Assembly (NCBI GenBank): GCA_902518075.1 | Contig: CABYEX010000021.1 | Coordinates: forward strand, 1 to 24,263 | Direction: 5' to 3' | Source of the DNA: Halieaceae bacterium | GTDB taxonomy: Bacteria; Pseudomonadota; Gammaproteobacteria; Pseudomonadales; Halieaceae | DNA: 24,263 nt | In this document: positions 1-10,571 of the stretch, one piece after another | How positions within the stretch are numbered: position 1 is the stretch's first letter | How the letters are laid out: each line of letters opens with the position of its first letter | The notes under the pieces: generated by a model | Databases searched by the model: none | Seen by the model: only the letters and a program-made list of their open reading frames with translations | What the model was told of the DNA's origin: nothing | Made by a program: the position numbers and the translations under genes

Positions 1-576
1 GGGGACGCCCTCGTGACGGGCTGCAGCTCGATCTATAAATCGCTGGAGTGCGCGATTTTGATCGCGGACCAACTCAGGGAGCCGTGCTCAGCGTGGCGCG
101 ATGCCCGAGCCAGGCTCGGGCAGGCGCTGCGGCAGCGTCCCGACCGTTTCGATCGCACCTGGGACAGTAAATCCCGCTATGCGATGGATTGGTTCTACCC
201 TATTTTGGCAGGATGGGTCCTGGGCGAGCAGGCCAAAGACCGACTGGCAAAAAGGTGGTCGGAGTTTGTCGAGCCGGGCATCGGATGTCGCTGCGAGAAC
301 CATCAGCCCTGGGCGACAGTGGCAGAGTCTTGTGAGCTGACCTTGGCACTTTTGGCGGCAGGTAACCGTGATCAGGCTGCGGAGTTGTTCAGCTGGCTCA
401 CGCAGTGGCGCGATAGTGACGGCGCCTGGTGGACTGGTTACCAGTTCGCCGAGCAGGTGCTATGGCCAAAAGAGAAGCCCACCTGGACGGCGGGTGCCGT
501 GTTACTGGCCGTGGACGCCCTGACCCATCACACCGCGGCCAGTGGGCTGTTTCTCTCGCCCGCTCTCGAGGATTGA
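1..576 (+). CDS. Prenyltransferase/squalene-cyclase-like protein, 3' end only
   Basis: The frame is open to the left edge (GGG GAC GCC CTC before the first possible GTG at 13), so this is the C-terminal part of a longer protein whose start lies outside the window. About 190 residues are visible. They are rich in Trp and helical, with segments such as DWFYPILAGW, ENHQPWATVAES and DSDGAWWTG. These resemble the alpha-alpha barrel repeats of the prenyltransferase/squalene-hopene cyclase superfamily (the DGAW element is QW-motif-like). The substrate cannot be deduced, and the usual cyclase acidic motif is not visible in this part. It ends 25 bases before the stop of a convergent methyltransferase, and a Kdo transferase follows, so a role in lipid or surface-glycan metabolism is possible but inferred. 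Confidence 0.6.
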   Translation, partial: GDALVTGCSSIYKSLECAILIADQLREPCSAWRDARARLGQALRQRPDRFDRTWDSKSRYAMDWFYPILAGWVLGEQAKDRLAKRWSEFVEPGIGCRCENHQPWATVAESCELTLALLAAGNRDQAAELFSWLTQWRDSDGAWWTGYQFAEQVLWPKEKPTWTAGAVLLAVDALTHHTAASGLFLSPALED

Positions 577-601
577 GCCGAGTTCATTCGACCTATCGGC
601 G

Positions 602-1237
602 CTAACGCAGAAGGCGCCTCAACCCCTCCAGGGTATCTTGTGTACCCAGTGGCTCAAACAATCCGGACTGGGTCGCCAGCCGCCAAATGGTGAACGGTGC
701 CTGCCCGCCGTCTGCGGGGTCAGGAAACACATCATGAATGGCGAGAATACCGCCCGGGAGGACATGAGGGGCCCAGGTGCGGTAGTCGGTCAGCGCGGCA
801 TCCAGACTGTGCCCGCCGTCGATAAACACCATGCCAAGGCCGCCTTGCCAGTAGGGCCCGACGGTCTCACTTCTGGCAACAATCGGAATGATGGTGTCTT
901 GCAGACCCGCTGCTGTAATGTTGCGCCGAAATTCACCAAAGCTGTCGAACTGGCCTTTGGTATCGACCAGCGCCTCATCGTGATGACTTTCCCCGAGCTG
1001 ATGCTCCTCTGAGCCACGATGATGATCAAGGGCAAACACAACAGTGTCATGCGCCTTCGCGGCTTGCCCCAGCCAAAGGGTGGATCTTCCGCAATAACTG
1101 CCGATCTCAAGGAGCGGTCCGACCGGTGCAGCCTGGCTCGCCCACTCATAGAGCTGCTGGCCCTCATGATCCGGGAGAAACCCGCGCACTTCGTCCCCCG
1201 GGGGTTTAAGCGGGATCTGGGGCAGGGTGTAGGTCAT
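602..1237 (-). CDS. Class I SAM-dependent methyltransferase (Methyltransf_24-like)
   Basis: A 211-residue soluble protein with a Rossmann methyltransferase fold. Motif I is LLEIGSYCGRST (residues 42-53, the E-x-G-x-x-x-G SAM loop). The acidic end of strand 2 is VFALDHH (68-73), followed by MVFIDGGH (136-143) and GGILAIHDVF (162-171). The FIDGGH...HDV pattern is typical of the Methyltransf_24 group and of cephalosporin-hydroxylase-like enzymes that act on sugars or small molecules. The ATG at 1237 is chosen over an upstream start at 1312 because GGAG lies six bases before it and the longer form would overlap the divergent waaA. The acceptor substrate is unknown. Neighbours in envelope biogenesis suggest a glycan or lipid acceptor, which is inference. 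Confidence 0.8.
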   Translation of the reverse strand: MTYTLPQIPLKPPGDEVRGFLPDHEGQQLYEWASQAAPVGPLLEIGSYCGRSTLWLGQAAKAHDTVVFALDHHRGSEEHQLGESHHDEALVDTKGQFDSFGEFRRNITAAGLQDTIIPIVARSETVGPYWQGGLGMVFIDGGHSLDAALTDYRTWAPHVLPGGILAIHDVFPDPADGGQAPFTIWRLATQSGLFEPLGTQDTLEGLRRLLR

Positions 1238-1252
1238 GATACGCTCCGCGTG

Positions 1253-1262
1253 ATCAGCTGAT
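1253..1262. promoter_or_regulatory. 10-bp perfect palindrome between divergent methyltransferase and waaA
   Basis: ATCAGCTGAT is self-complementary and sits in the 40-base gap between the two divergent starts (1237 and 1278). It could be an operator serving both genes, but it is short and a single copy, so chance is a real alternative. Confidence 0.25.
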
Positions 1263-1277
1263 GAGTATACGATTGTC

Positions 1278-2639
1278 TTGAGCGAACGGAAGCGTCGGGC
1301 CCTGCCAATCAACCGCCAACTTTATTCTCTGGTGATGTGTCTGGCGGTGCCGGTATTACTGCTCCGTTTACTCTGGCGCAGTCGCCAGCACAGTGGTTAT
1401 CGCAGCCAGATCTGGCACCGCCTTGGATTCTATGGTCGGCATCGAGCGTCGCGCTCAGGGGAGCGGGTTTGGATCCATGCCGTATCGGTGGGGGAGACCT
1501 TGGCGATTGCGCCCCTTCTGGAGCGACTGCTGTCGGAGCAACCGCACGTGAGCGTGCTGGTGACATCCACCACGCCCACCGGTGCCGAGCAGGTGCAGCA
1601 GAAATTGGGTGGCCGCGTGGAATGGTGCTGGGCACCTTTCGATACCCCTGGGGCGGTCAGACGCTTTCTAGAACACTGGCACCCCACGTTGGGCGCACTG
1701 GTCGAAACTGAAATCTGGCCGAATCTCCTCACCCATGCCGCCGCCAGAGGCGTACCCATGGTATTACTCAACGCGCGGCTGTCCGAGAGATCAGCAGCAG
1801 CGTACGCCCGTGTCGCTGAGTTAACTCGGCAAACGCTGGGTCATTTGGCAGGGGTTGCCGCGCAAACAGAATTGGATGCGAGTCGGCTACGCGCGCTGGG
1901 TGTGGCAGATGAGGCGGTCTTCGTGACCGGTAGTTTGAAGTTTGCACTGGACCGCAACGCACTGCGCGAGGCCAACGAGCAGGAGAGACTGCAATTCGGA
2001 GCCGGCGCTTTCGATCGGCCCGTCTGGCTCGCGGCCAGTACACATCCCGGTGAGGAAGAACCCGTACTTGAGGCCTTCGCTCAACTCAGGGCGGAGCAAC
2101 CCAATGCGCTATTGATGCTTGCGCCACGGCACCCCGACCGGATGCCCGGTATTTTAGCTATGCCTGCCATGCGTCGGTATCAGGTGGTGCGTCATAGTGC
2201 CTTTCAGCGCGGTGTGGGCGCCACATCGGATGCAGGCGCCGCCACCGGCATCTCGCTCACCTTCAAGGACGATGTGCTGGTGATTGACACGTTGGGTCAG
2301 CTGGGCGCGCTGACGGGATGCGCCGATGCCGTTTTTGTCGGCGGTAGCCTGATACCCCATGGCGGTCACAACCCACTCGAGGCTGCAGCGTGGTGTCTGC
2401 CCATTATCTCGGGGCCTCACACCTTTAACTTCGCCAGTATTTACAGTGACCTTTTCGAGGCTAATGCAGCGGTGGAGGTAGACTGCAACACGCTGTCTGC
2501 AGCGCTATTGGATTGCCTAGGTCAGCAGGCGGATGCGGACAAGGTCACTGCAATGGGTGAGCGCGCAGGCGCTTATCAGTCAGCGCGAGAGGGGGTGGTA
2601 GAGCGGCAGTGGGCCGTCCTAACGGCCCACCTGCCGTAA
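1278..2639 (+). CDS. waaA: 3-deoxy-D-manno-octulosonic acid (Kdo) transferase
   Basis: WaaA (KdtA) transfers Kdo from CMP-Kdo to lipid IVA at the cytoplasmic face of the inner membrane, the first step of LPS core assembly. The protein is 453 residues, slightly longer than the usual ~425. An N-terminal hydrophobic anchor (VMCLAVPVLLLRLLW) is followed by the signature SVGE with the catalytic-base Glu, then STTPTGA, VETEIWPN, NARLSERS, GSLKFA, APRHPDR and the nucleotide-binding GGSLIPHGGHNPLEAA. The start is uncertain. TTG at 1278 has no clear ribosome site, but alignment by memory to E. coli WaaA puts the start within a few codons of INRQLYS, where no ATG or GTG exists upstream of the anchor. 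Its 3' end overlaps tolC on the other strand by 21 bases. Confidence 0.93.
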   Translation: MSERKRRALPINRQLYSLVMCLAVPVLLLRLLWRSRQHSGYRSQIWHRLGFYGRHRASRSGERVWIHAVSVGETLAIAPLLERLLSEQPHVSVLVTSTTPTGAEQVQQKLGGRVEWCWAPFDTPGAVRRFLEHWHPTLGALVETEIWPNLLTHAAARGVPMVLLNARLSERSAAAYARVAELTRQTLGHLAGVAAQTELDASRLRALGVADEAVFVTGSLKFALDRNALREANEQERLQFGAGAFDRPVWLAASTHPGEEEPVLEAFAQLRAEQPNALLMLAPRHPDRMPGILAMPAMRRYQVVRHSAFQRGVGATSDAGAATGISLTFKDDVLVIDTLGQLGALTGCADAVFVGGSLIPHGGHNPLEAAAWCLPIISGPHTFNFASIYSDLFEANAAVEVDCNTLSAALLDCLGQQADADKVTAMGERAGAYQSAREGVVERQWAVLTAHLP

Positions 2640-4076
2640 TGATTCGCTACCTGAAGCGGTCGGCGCGGCTGGCGGCAACAGGAACCCTTCAAGGGTTGCG
2701 ATGTCTTCCGGAGACAGCGTGCCGGCCACTTCTTTTAGGCGCAGAGAATTAATGATGTAGTCGTAGCGACTGTTGGCGTAGTCCCGTTGCGCACCAAACA
2801 AATTGTTTCGCGCATTGAGCACGTCAACGATGTTTCGCGTGCCCACTTCGTAACCGGCCTGTGTGGCGTCGAGCGCGCTCTGGCTGGAGACAATCGACTG
2901 TTTTTGGGCTGCTACGCGCGACACGTCGGACATGACAGTCATATGCAGAGACCGCGCTTGCGTCACCGTGTTGCGGGTCAGATTAATTCGGGACTCCCTG
3001 GCCGCATTGAACTGCTCGGCAGCCCGTCGGCGGTTCGCACTGATCGCGCCGCCTGTTGATAACGGGAGGTCAAAGCGGATTTGCCAGCTCTCATTGGTTT
3101 GCTCGGAATTTGGTGGGAAGTTAAAGGTGCTCTCCGGGTTCTGCGTAATGCTGCCGGTGGTCTCGTTGTCTTGATAACGATAGGTGGCCGTCACGGTTGG
3201 TGCGTGGCCCATCCGTGAAGAAGTGGCGTTCTGCCGGGCGGCCTCTTCGGCAAATCGAGCCGCGGCAAGGCGGTAGTTGTTCGACATGGCAAAGTCGACC
3301 CAAGCGGTGCGGTCTCCTTCGGGGGGGCGTGGATCAAATTCTTCACCCAGCACGAACAGCTCGCCGGGAGTGTTCCCGGTAAGCACAGACAGATTTTCCT
3401 TGGCGACCGCCACGTTATTTTCGTCAACGATGCGGTTCACCTGAGCCAGGTCGCGCGCCGCCTCGGCTTCATACACATCCGTAATGGCGATCAAACCCAC
3501 TTCGAACCGCTGGCGGGTTTGCTCCAGTTGCCGTTCAAAGGCGCGCTCCCGGGCCTGAGAGGCCCGCAGATTATCTTGCGCGCGCAGCACTCCAAAGTAG
3601 GCCTGCACCACCCTGACAATCAGATCCTGTTGTGCCGCAGACAAATTGGCCTCGGCCTGCTGTGTCTGCTCCTTGCCTGCGCGCCAACCAAACCAGGCGG
3701 ATAGATCAAACAGTGTCTGCGACAGGCTGACGTCATAGCCGTCGGTCTCGGTCTCGGTGACCGACGTCACATCAATCGTGTCGAATATTGGAGGACGGCC
3801 CTCCTGCTCGATAATGACGACGTTGGGGCTAGTGCGGTCGTTTTCTGAATCCGTGAATGAGTAGCCAGCACCCGCCTGAGGCAGAAGGGGCGCCAGCGCC
3901 AGCTTCTCGAGTTCGATATCCGCGTTGTACTGCGCGATTTGCGTCTTGAGCTGCGCGTCGTTCTCCAGCGCTAGCTCATAAATGTCCACCAACGTGTCGG
4001 CCTGCGCTGCAACACAGAGCGTGCCGCTCAAGAAGGCGGCGGTCAGGGCGCGAGAGGGGAGAGGCAAAGTTGGCAT
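2619..4076 (-). CDS. tolC: TolC family outer-membrane efflux/secretion channel
   Basis: A 485-residue outer-membrane factor. It forms the trimeric outer-membrane barrel and periplasmic tunnel used by tripartite efflux pumps and type I secretion. Residues 1-26 are a signal peptide cleaved after AQA. The mature part starts with TLVDIYELALENDAQL, the standard TolC opening. Two homologous outer-membrane-efflux domains follow (roughly residues 28-240 and 250-460), with the typical second-half segment YEVGTRNIVDVLNARNNLF. Sequence and position next to the DUF1249-cpdA-parE block, divergently transcribed, match the housekeeping TolC of E. coli and Pseudomonas. The pump partners are not in the window. 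Its stop lies inside the 3' end of waaA. Confidence 0.93.
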   Translation of the reverse strand: MPTLPLPSRALTAAFLSGTLCVAAQADTLVDIYELALENDAQLKTQIAQYNADIELEKLALAPLLPQAGAGYSFTDSENDRTSPNVVIIEQEGRPPIFDTIDVTSVTETETDGYDVSLSQTLFDLSAWFGWRAGKEQTQQAEANLSAAQQDLIVRVVQAYFGVLRAQDNLRASQARERAFERQLEQTRQRFEVGLIAITDVYEAEAARDLAQVNRIVDENNVAVAKENLSVLTGNTPGELFVLGEEFDPRPPEGDRTAWVDFAMSNNYRLAAARFAEEAARQNATSSRMGHAPTVTATYRYQDNETTGSITQNPESTFNFPPNSEQTNESWQIRFDLPLSTGGAISANRRRAAEQFNAARESRINLTRNTVTQARSLHMTVMSDVSRVAAQKQSIVSSQSALDATQAGYEVGTRNIVDVLNARNNLFGAQRDYANSRYDYIINSLRLKEVAGTLSPEDIATLEGFLLPPAAPTASGSESLRQVGR

Positions 4077-4194
4077 GGCTTTTCAGGGCCTAAATCATTA
4101 GGGGGGCGGGAGTCTACCACTCTGCCCGTGGCTTTTGCGGCGTCAAATCCGGCAACATTTTGACAGTTCCCGAGCCTGAGCGGCTTGCTAAACT

Positions 4195-4686
4195 ATGGGT
4201 ATGGTAGACAAAACCAGACAAACGCAGCCGCGTAGCAGACTGAGAAAGGGTTATCATATTGACCTGTCGGGCCTGCACGCCCTGTGTGAGGCCAACTACC
4301 ACCGTTTAATGCGCCTCTTTCCCGGCTATGAGCAGGAGAGTCGATGCGTTTTTGAGGCGGGCGAGGTCTCGGTGGCACTCGAGGTCACAGCGCGCGACCG
4401 CTACACAACGGATATGCGGCTTCGTTACCAGGGCGTGCTGTCTGATTTTGGGGCTAACAGCTACTTTGATTTACGCCTGTATCACGATGCTAGAATGGCC
4501 GAGGTTGTGCACTGCAGCACCTCCCGGCGCTTCGAGGCCCGGTATCGCTACCCCAACCCTGACATGTTGCAGCGAGACGAGAAGTTTCAGCAGAACCGCT
4601 TTGCGGCAGAGCTGATGGAGTTTTGCCTGAACAATGGCCTGTCAGTCGACGCTGTCTTGCCGGAACCCGACCAACCCTCCCCATGA
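4195..4686 (+). CDS. yqiB: DUF1249 family protein (YqiB-like)
   Basis: A 163-residue protein of the DUF1249 family, found next to cpdA in many gammaproteobacteria; its function is unknown. Recognisable segments are DLSGLHALCEANYHRLMRLF near residues 23-42 and LRLYHDARMAEVV. The C-terminal part ends in RDEKFQQNRFAAELMEFCLN. It has no membrane segment or signal peptide. Start: ATG 4195 or ATG 4201 are both possible, and neither has a strong ribosome site. Its stop overlaps the cpdA start as ATGA, so the two are translationally coupled. This is the first gene of a likely yqiB-cpdA-parE unit divergent from tolC. Confidence 0.85.
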   Translation: MGMVDKTRQTQPRSRLRKGYHIDLSGLHALCEANYHRLMRLFPGYEQESRCVFEAGEVSVALEVTARDRYTTDMRLRYQGVLSDFGANSYFDLRLYHDARMAEVVHCSTSRRFEARYRYPNPDMLQRDEKFQQNRFAAELMEFCLNNGLSVDAVLPEPDQPSP

Positions 4687-5507
4687 GCGCGCTCAGTGGC
4701 GTGGCCACACTCAACACGGCTGCTTCCAGCCGCGTGGTGCAGCTGTCTGACACCCATTTAATGCGTGAGTCCGGCGGCCAACTGGTGGGCATTGATACCG
4801 ACAGATCGCTCGCTGCAGTATGCCGTTTGGTGGCCGCTCAAGGCCCGATTGACGCGCTACTGCTGACCGGTGACCTCGCTGGTGATGAAGCGGAGGAGGC
4901 ATATGGCCGGCTGGACGAGGCGTTGGCGCCGCTGGGGGTACCCAGTTTCTGGCTGCCCGGCAATCACGACGCCGTCTGGTCGAAAGATCACCCGCTGGGG
5001 TTGCATTTCAAGCGAACGGTGCAGCTGCCCCACTGGGACATACTCATGCTGAACACCCAGAATCCTGGAGCCGTGGGGGGTTATCTGGCTGGCCCGGAGA
5101 TTGAGGCGCTGGAGCAGGCGGTTGATCATGCACGGACAACGGGCAGGCCGTTGCTGGTGGCGACCCATCATCCGCTGATGCCAGTGGGCTGCGCATGGCT
5201 GGATGAGATTGGCGCCGAGAACGCGCAGGTGGCACTGCAGCGTCTGGCCCCTCTTGGCGACAAGGCGGTGGTGATCTCGGGACACGTTCATCAGGATGCT
5301 GCGCAGACTTATCACAGCGTACAATGCCTGACGGTCCCCTCGACTTGCGTTCAATTTGCGCCCAACTCAGCGGAGTTTCGGGTGGATGCACAGGCACCGG
5401 GATGTCGTATGCTGACACTCAATGAGTCAGGCGCTTGGGAAACCACCGTGCTTAGGGTCACCGATGAGACATTTGCCGTGGACCTCAACTCGCCAGGCTA
5501 CGCGTAA
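4683..5507 (+). CDS. cpdA: 3',5'-cyclic AMP phosphodiesterase
   Basis: CpdA, a class III (calcineurin-like) phosphodiesterase, hydrolyses cAMP to AMP in the cytoplasm and so damps cAMP-CRP signalling. The 274 residues match the family length. The metal-binding motifs are all present in order: D-x-H in LSDTH (residues 21-25), GD in LLTGDLAGDE (60-69), GNHD (93-96), the THH segment ATHHPLMPVG, and GHVHQ near residue 204. The ATG at 4683 is preferred because it forms an ATGA overlap with the upstream DUF1249 gene; the longer open frame from 4623 only shadows that gene. In E. coli yqiA lies between cpdA and parE, but here an 86-base spacer replaces it. Confidence 0.95.
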   Translation: MSALSGVATLNTAASSRVVQLSDTHLMRESGGQLVGIDTDRSLAAVCRLVAAQGPIDALLLTGDLAGDEAEEAYGRLDEALAPLGVPSFWLPGNHDAVWSKDHPLGLHFKRTVQLPHWDILMLNTQNPGAVGGYLAGPEIEALEQAVDHARTTGRPLLVATHHPLMPVGCAWLDEIGAENAQVALQRLAPLGDKAVVISGHVHQDAAQTYHSVQCLTVPSTCVQFAPNSAEFRVDAQAPGCRMLTLNESGAWETTVLRVTDETFAVDLNSPGYA

Positions 5508-5511
5508 AAAA

Positions 5512-5531
5512 CACGGTTGTTACAACGCGTG
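5512..5531. repeat. Imperfect inverted repeat in the cpdA-parE spacer
   Basis: CACGGTTG and CAACGCGTG flank a TTA loop just after the cpdA stop; one extra G breaks perfect pairing. No T-run follows, so it is not a convincing terminator. It could be an RNA hairpin separating cpdA from parE, or chance. Confidence 0.2.
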
Positions 5532-5590
5532 ATATCAGCGCAGGAGCGAGCGGCTAACAACGCCAACCGTATTGCACGAGCTATAAGTAG

Positions 5591-7483
<1,893 letters not shown>

Positions 7484-7684
7484 TGGCTGGGCCGGACTGG
7501 ACTGAACACGGTGCTATCCGATTCACTCGCTCCTCGTCTCCTTTTTTGACTACAGTTAGGTGGCAGGTAGAGGGGCGTTGGAGTTCCCGCCGCCACCTTC
7601 GCGTCGCGGTGTGATGTCGTCGAGTCCAGAGCGCCAAAGACCTCGTATAGTCAGCAATCATCGCCGAGCGCTGTGTCGGCACGC

Positions 7685-7691
7685 AAAGGAG
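7685..7691 (+). promoter_or_regulatory. Ribosome binding site for the YceI gene
   Basis: AAAGGAG lies 5 bases before ATG 7697 and 8 before ATG 7700. It rules out the longer reading from GTG 7673, which would include this site as coding sequence. Confidence 0.7.
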
Positions 7692-7696
7692 CACAT

Positions 7697-8272
7697 ATGA
7701 TGAAAAAGCGTTTCGCGTTGGTTTGCGCCGCGGCAACAATGCTATCTCCGCTGGCGCAGGCAGATTGGCAGGTCGGGCCAGGCTCGCTGGTGCAATTTGT
7801 GTCGATTAAGAACAACACTATTGGCGAGGTCAGTCACTTTGAGACCCTCGCAGGCACTGTGACCGACGCAGGGGAGGTCGAAGTGCGGGTGGCGCTGGAC
7901 TCGGTTGAAACCAACATCGGCATCCGTAATGAGCGCATGAAGAAGATGCTGTTCGAAGTGGGGCTCTACCCCGAAGCCGTGATTACCGCGCAGCTGGATG
8001 CCGAGGCCGTTGCTGCAATGTCCGATGGTGGGGTCACCAACGTGGCGCTGCTCATCAACTTGCACGGCCAGACTGTGACCAAGGATGCATTATTGAACGT
8101 CGCGGTGACGGGTCAAGGCGTGAGAGCGACGACCACTCAGCCCATTTTGCTCACTGCGTCGGAGTTCGGATTGGAGGGTGGTGTGGCCGCGCTTCAGGAG
8201 GTTGCCGGCCTCAATGCCATCAGTCGGGTGATTCCCGTCACGGTGGCGCTGCAACTGGTCCCCGCAAACTAA
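7697..8272 (+). CDS. YceI family periplasmic protein
   Basis: A 191-residue exported protein. Residues 1-22 form a signal peptide (KKR charge cluster, hydrophobic core, cleavage after AQA). The mature protein begins DWQVGPGSLVQFVSIKNN and continues with the YceI pattern: a beta strand with conserved G and F residues, VRVALDSVETNIGIRNERMKKMLFE and later LLINLHGQTVTKDALL. YceI proteins are lipocalin-like barrels that bind isoprenoid chains such as polyprenyl or quinone-like lipids. The ligand here is unknown. It stands alone: parE lies 213 bases upstream and the cytochrome gene converges on it with 7 bases between the stops. Confidence 0.88.
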   Translation: MMKKRFALVCAAATMLSPLAQADWQVGPGSLVQFVSIKNNTIGEVSHFETLAGTVTDAGEVEVRVALDSVETNIGIRNERMKKMLFEVGLYPEAVITAQLDAEAVAAMSDGGVTNVALLINLHGQTVTKDALLNVAVTGQGVRATTTQPILLTASEFGLEGGVAALQEVAGLNAISRVIPVTVALQLVPAN

Positions 8273-8279
8273 CGCCTGC

Positions 8280-10571
8280 CTATTGCACCCCGGCCGCCTG
8301 TGCCGTGTTGCGCAGCTCAGCTTGATACCGCTGAGCCGCCTGCATATTGCCGGCTAGCTGGCTGTATTGCATGAGGGCTGCGATCACATTGGGTTGACCC
8401 GGCGCGGCACGGTTTGCCGCTTTGAGCGTCGCCATTGCTTCTGCAGGCCGCCCTTGATCGTGCTGGGCCACGGCGAAAACGTAGTGGTAGTAGCTCGGCG
8501 TTTCTTCCAGTGAAGCGGCTTTTTCCAAGGCCCCCAGTGCGGCCTCGCCATTGCCTTCCCGCACCTCTAATAGGGCAAGACTGAACCACAAAGACGCGTC
8601 CTTTTTATTTAGCGCTATCCCGCTTTCCAGCGTTGCCCGCGCGGCTTCCTCTTTGCCTTGAGCGCGGTAGAGGTCTGCAAGATTCACCCGACTGACGCTC
8701 GCCTGAGGATTTTTCTCAAGCGCTGACACCAACAGTGCCTTGGCCTCTCTGGCATCGCCGCGGGCCTGCTGAAAGCCACTCAGCTGGGTGAGCACCGACG
8801 GCATGTCGAGATGCTGTGACTGCACGCGAACGTACTCGTCGAAGAGGGCGTCCAATGGACTCGCTGCTTTCGGTTGCTCCTCTAAGGTCGCTTGTTGCCC
8901 GTGCAAGTCTGGTGTCTCCGACTCACGCATGCCGGCCGCGGGCGGTAGCAGCCCCGCTAATTGTTCTGCTGCCACCATTCTCACCGCCAGCACTGGATCT
9001 TGGCTCAATAGCAGCACGCGCTCGAGTTGTTGCTCTGGCGGCAGTTGCCCCGCTGCCTCTGCCGCTGCCAAGCGGATCAGGGGGTCGTCGCTCTCTAACC
9101 ACAAGGGAAGGGAGGGCATAAGCCGCTCTGGGAGCAGACGACCCAGCTGGGTAATCGCGGAGGCGCGCAGCATGGCGGTATTGCCCGCATTGTTGGCGGT
9201 CTCTAACAGCACCGGTGCGGCGCGCACGTCACCGCGGCCAGCTGCGTAAAAAGCGCGCGCAGGGTGGTTTCTGCGGTCTGCAAAGCGCACACCCCAATCC
9301 ACCAAGGCCGAGTAGGCCCAGTCCGCACTATGATCGGTATGGCATTGATTGCATGCATTGGGTGCGCCAGTGCTCATGGAAAGATCTGGCCGCGGGATGC
9401 GCATGCTGTGATCGCGCCGCGAATCGACCCCCATGTAGAGCTGACTCGGCATGTGGCAGTCCACGCAGGCGCTGCCGGCCGACGCGAACGGGTGCTGGTG
9501 GTGGGTGGGGTTGTCGTAGGTGCTGGCCAGATGACACTGGGCACACACGCCGTTGCCTTCCGCTACCAACTGGTTGCTGTGCGGGTTATGACAGTTGGTG
9601 CAGGCCACCCCAGCTTGATGCATCTTGCTCTGGATGAACGAACCGTAAACGTAAGCTTCGCCGCGGATCTGCCCGTCGGGCCAGTAAAGCGGCTCTTCGA
9701 TGATGGCCAAGCGATGGGTATCGAGTAGCGGCTTTCCCGGGTGGTACTCGCCCAAGGTGCCGCGCCGCGCGTGACATCGCGCGCAGCTATCAATCTGGTG
9801 GTTGGTGGTCAGGGGTTCACTGCGCTGTGCGATATCGGCGCCCTCTGCCCACTGCCAGACGCCTCTCGCCTTGATGCTCATTGCAAACCCGGTCTGGGTA
9901 GCAGACAGGCTTCCCGCATTGGCGAGTGCAACGTGCTCGCTTCCCGGTCCATGACAGGCCTCACAGCCTACATCGATTTGTTCATAGTGGGTATCAAACC
10001 GGTCGTTCCCCGCGTCGTAGCGTTTCTCGACGTCGGTGCTATGGCATTCCGCACAGCTGGTATTCCAATTGAAGAATCCACCCGTCCAATGCAGCGGGTC
10101 ACCGGCTGCGATGGGCTCGTCGGGGTAGAGGTGATACCACCGCTGCCCGCCCTCGCTCTTGGGCCGGGTATCCCAGGCAACCGAGAGTGCCTGCAGCCGA
10201 CCGTTACCAATAGGTAATAAATATTGCTGCAGGGGCTCAACTCCAAACACATACTCGACCGGATACGTTTCCAGCTCGCCAGCGGCGTTATCGGTCTCAA
10301 TGAAAAAGGCGTCGCCTTTTTGGCTGAAGGTCGTGGTTACGCCAAAATAATCAAAGGTCGCGTTGTTGAAGTCGCCCAGGACCGTCTCGGGTGTGGCCTC
10401 CTGCATCGCCAGATCGTGATGGGAGTCTGTCCAGTCGGCGTTGGCCCGCTCATGGCAGCCGGCACAGGCGGCATTACCGACGTAGCTGGGTTCAGCCTTG
10501 ACCGCGGTAGCGGGCAAGGTGCCGAAAACCATCAGCGCTACCAGTATTAAATGGCGACGGACTGCCCCCAC
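8280..10571 (-). CDS. Octaheme c-type cytochrome with HEAT-like and TPR repeats
   Basis: About 763 residues. A Sec signal peptide (1-26, cleaved after VKA) is followed by eight CXXCH haem sites at residues 36, 173, 203, 263, 324, 343, 369 and 407. The segments GVDSRRDHSMRIPRPDLS and PNACNQCH are typical of the cytochrome c554/NapC-like multihaem proteins that carry TPRs. Residues ~450-560 contain HEAT-like helical repeats (LRASAITQLGRLLPE, LIRLAAAEAAGQLPP, AVRMVAAEQLAGLLPP). Residues ~600-760 contain at least three TPR-like units. Location: periplasm, with covalent haem. The redox partner and reaction are unknown. The start is GTG 10571, because it gives a clean signal peptide and has GGGAT upstream. 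The open frame extending to 10847 only shadows the overlapping glycosyltransferase. It overlaps that gene by 25 bases, so it is probably the last gene of the PAP2-glycosyltransferase-cytochrome unit. Confidence 0.88.
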   Translation of the reverse strand: MGAVRRHLILVALMVFGTLPATAVKAEPSYVGNAACAGCHERANADWTDSHHDLAMQEATPETVLGDFNNATFDYFGVTTTFSQKGDAFFIETDNAAGELETYPVEYVFGVEPLQQYLLPIGNGRLQALSVAWDTRPKSEGGQRWYHLYPDEPIAAGDPLHWTGGFFNWNTSCAECHSTDVEKRYDAGNDRFDTHYEQIDVGCEACHGPGSEHVALANAGSLSATQTGFAMSIKARGVWQWAEGADIAQRSEPLTTNHQIDSCARCHARRGTLGEYHPGKPLLDTHRLAIIEEPLYWPDGQIRGEAYVYGSFIQSKMHQAGVACTNCHNPHSNQLVAEGNGVCAQCHLASTYDNPTHHQHPFASAGSACVDCHMPSQLYMGVDSRRDHSMRIPRPDLSMSTGAPNACNQCHTDHSADWAYSALVDWGVRFADRRNHPARAFYAAGRGDVRAAPVLLETANNAGNTAMLRASAITQLGRLLPERLMPSLPLWLESDDPLIRLAAAEAAGQLPPEQQLERVLLLSQDPVLAVRMVAAEQLAGLLPPAAGMRESETPDLHGQQATLEEQPKAASPLDALFDEYVRVQSQHLDMPSVLTQLSGFQQARGDAREAKALLVSALEKNPQASVSRVNLADLYRAQGKEEAARATLESGIALNKKDASLWFSLALLEVREGNGEAALGALEKAASLEETPSYYHYVFAVAQHDQGRPAEAMATLKAANRAAPGQPNVIAALMQYSQLAGNMQAAQRYQAELRNTAQAAGVQ

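Noticed and set aside
542..1012. 156-codon plus-strand frame opposite the methyltransferase
   Set aside because: It is antisense to a gene with clear SAM-binding motifs and shows no recognisable protein features.
4160..4165. Perfect TTGACA box upstream of the DUF1249 gene
   Set aside because: The best -10 candidates lie 20 or 23 bases downstream and touch the start codon, too far for a normal promoter.
7558..7598. AGGTGGC/GCCACCT complementary arms after parE
   Set aside because: The 27-base loop and absence of a T-run argue against a terminator.
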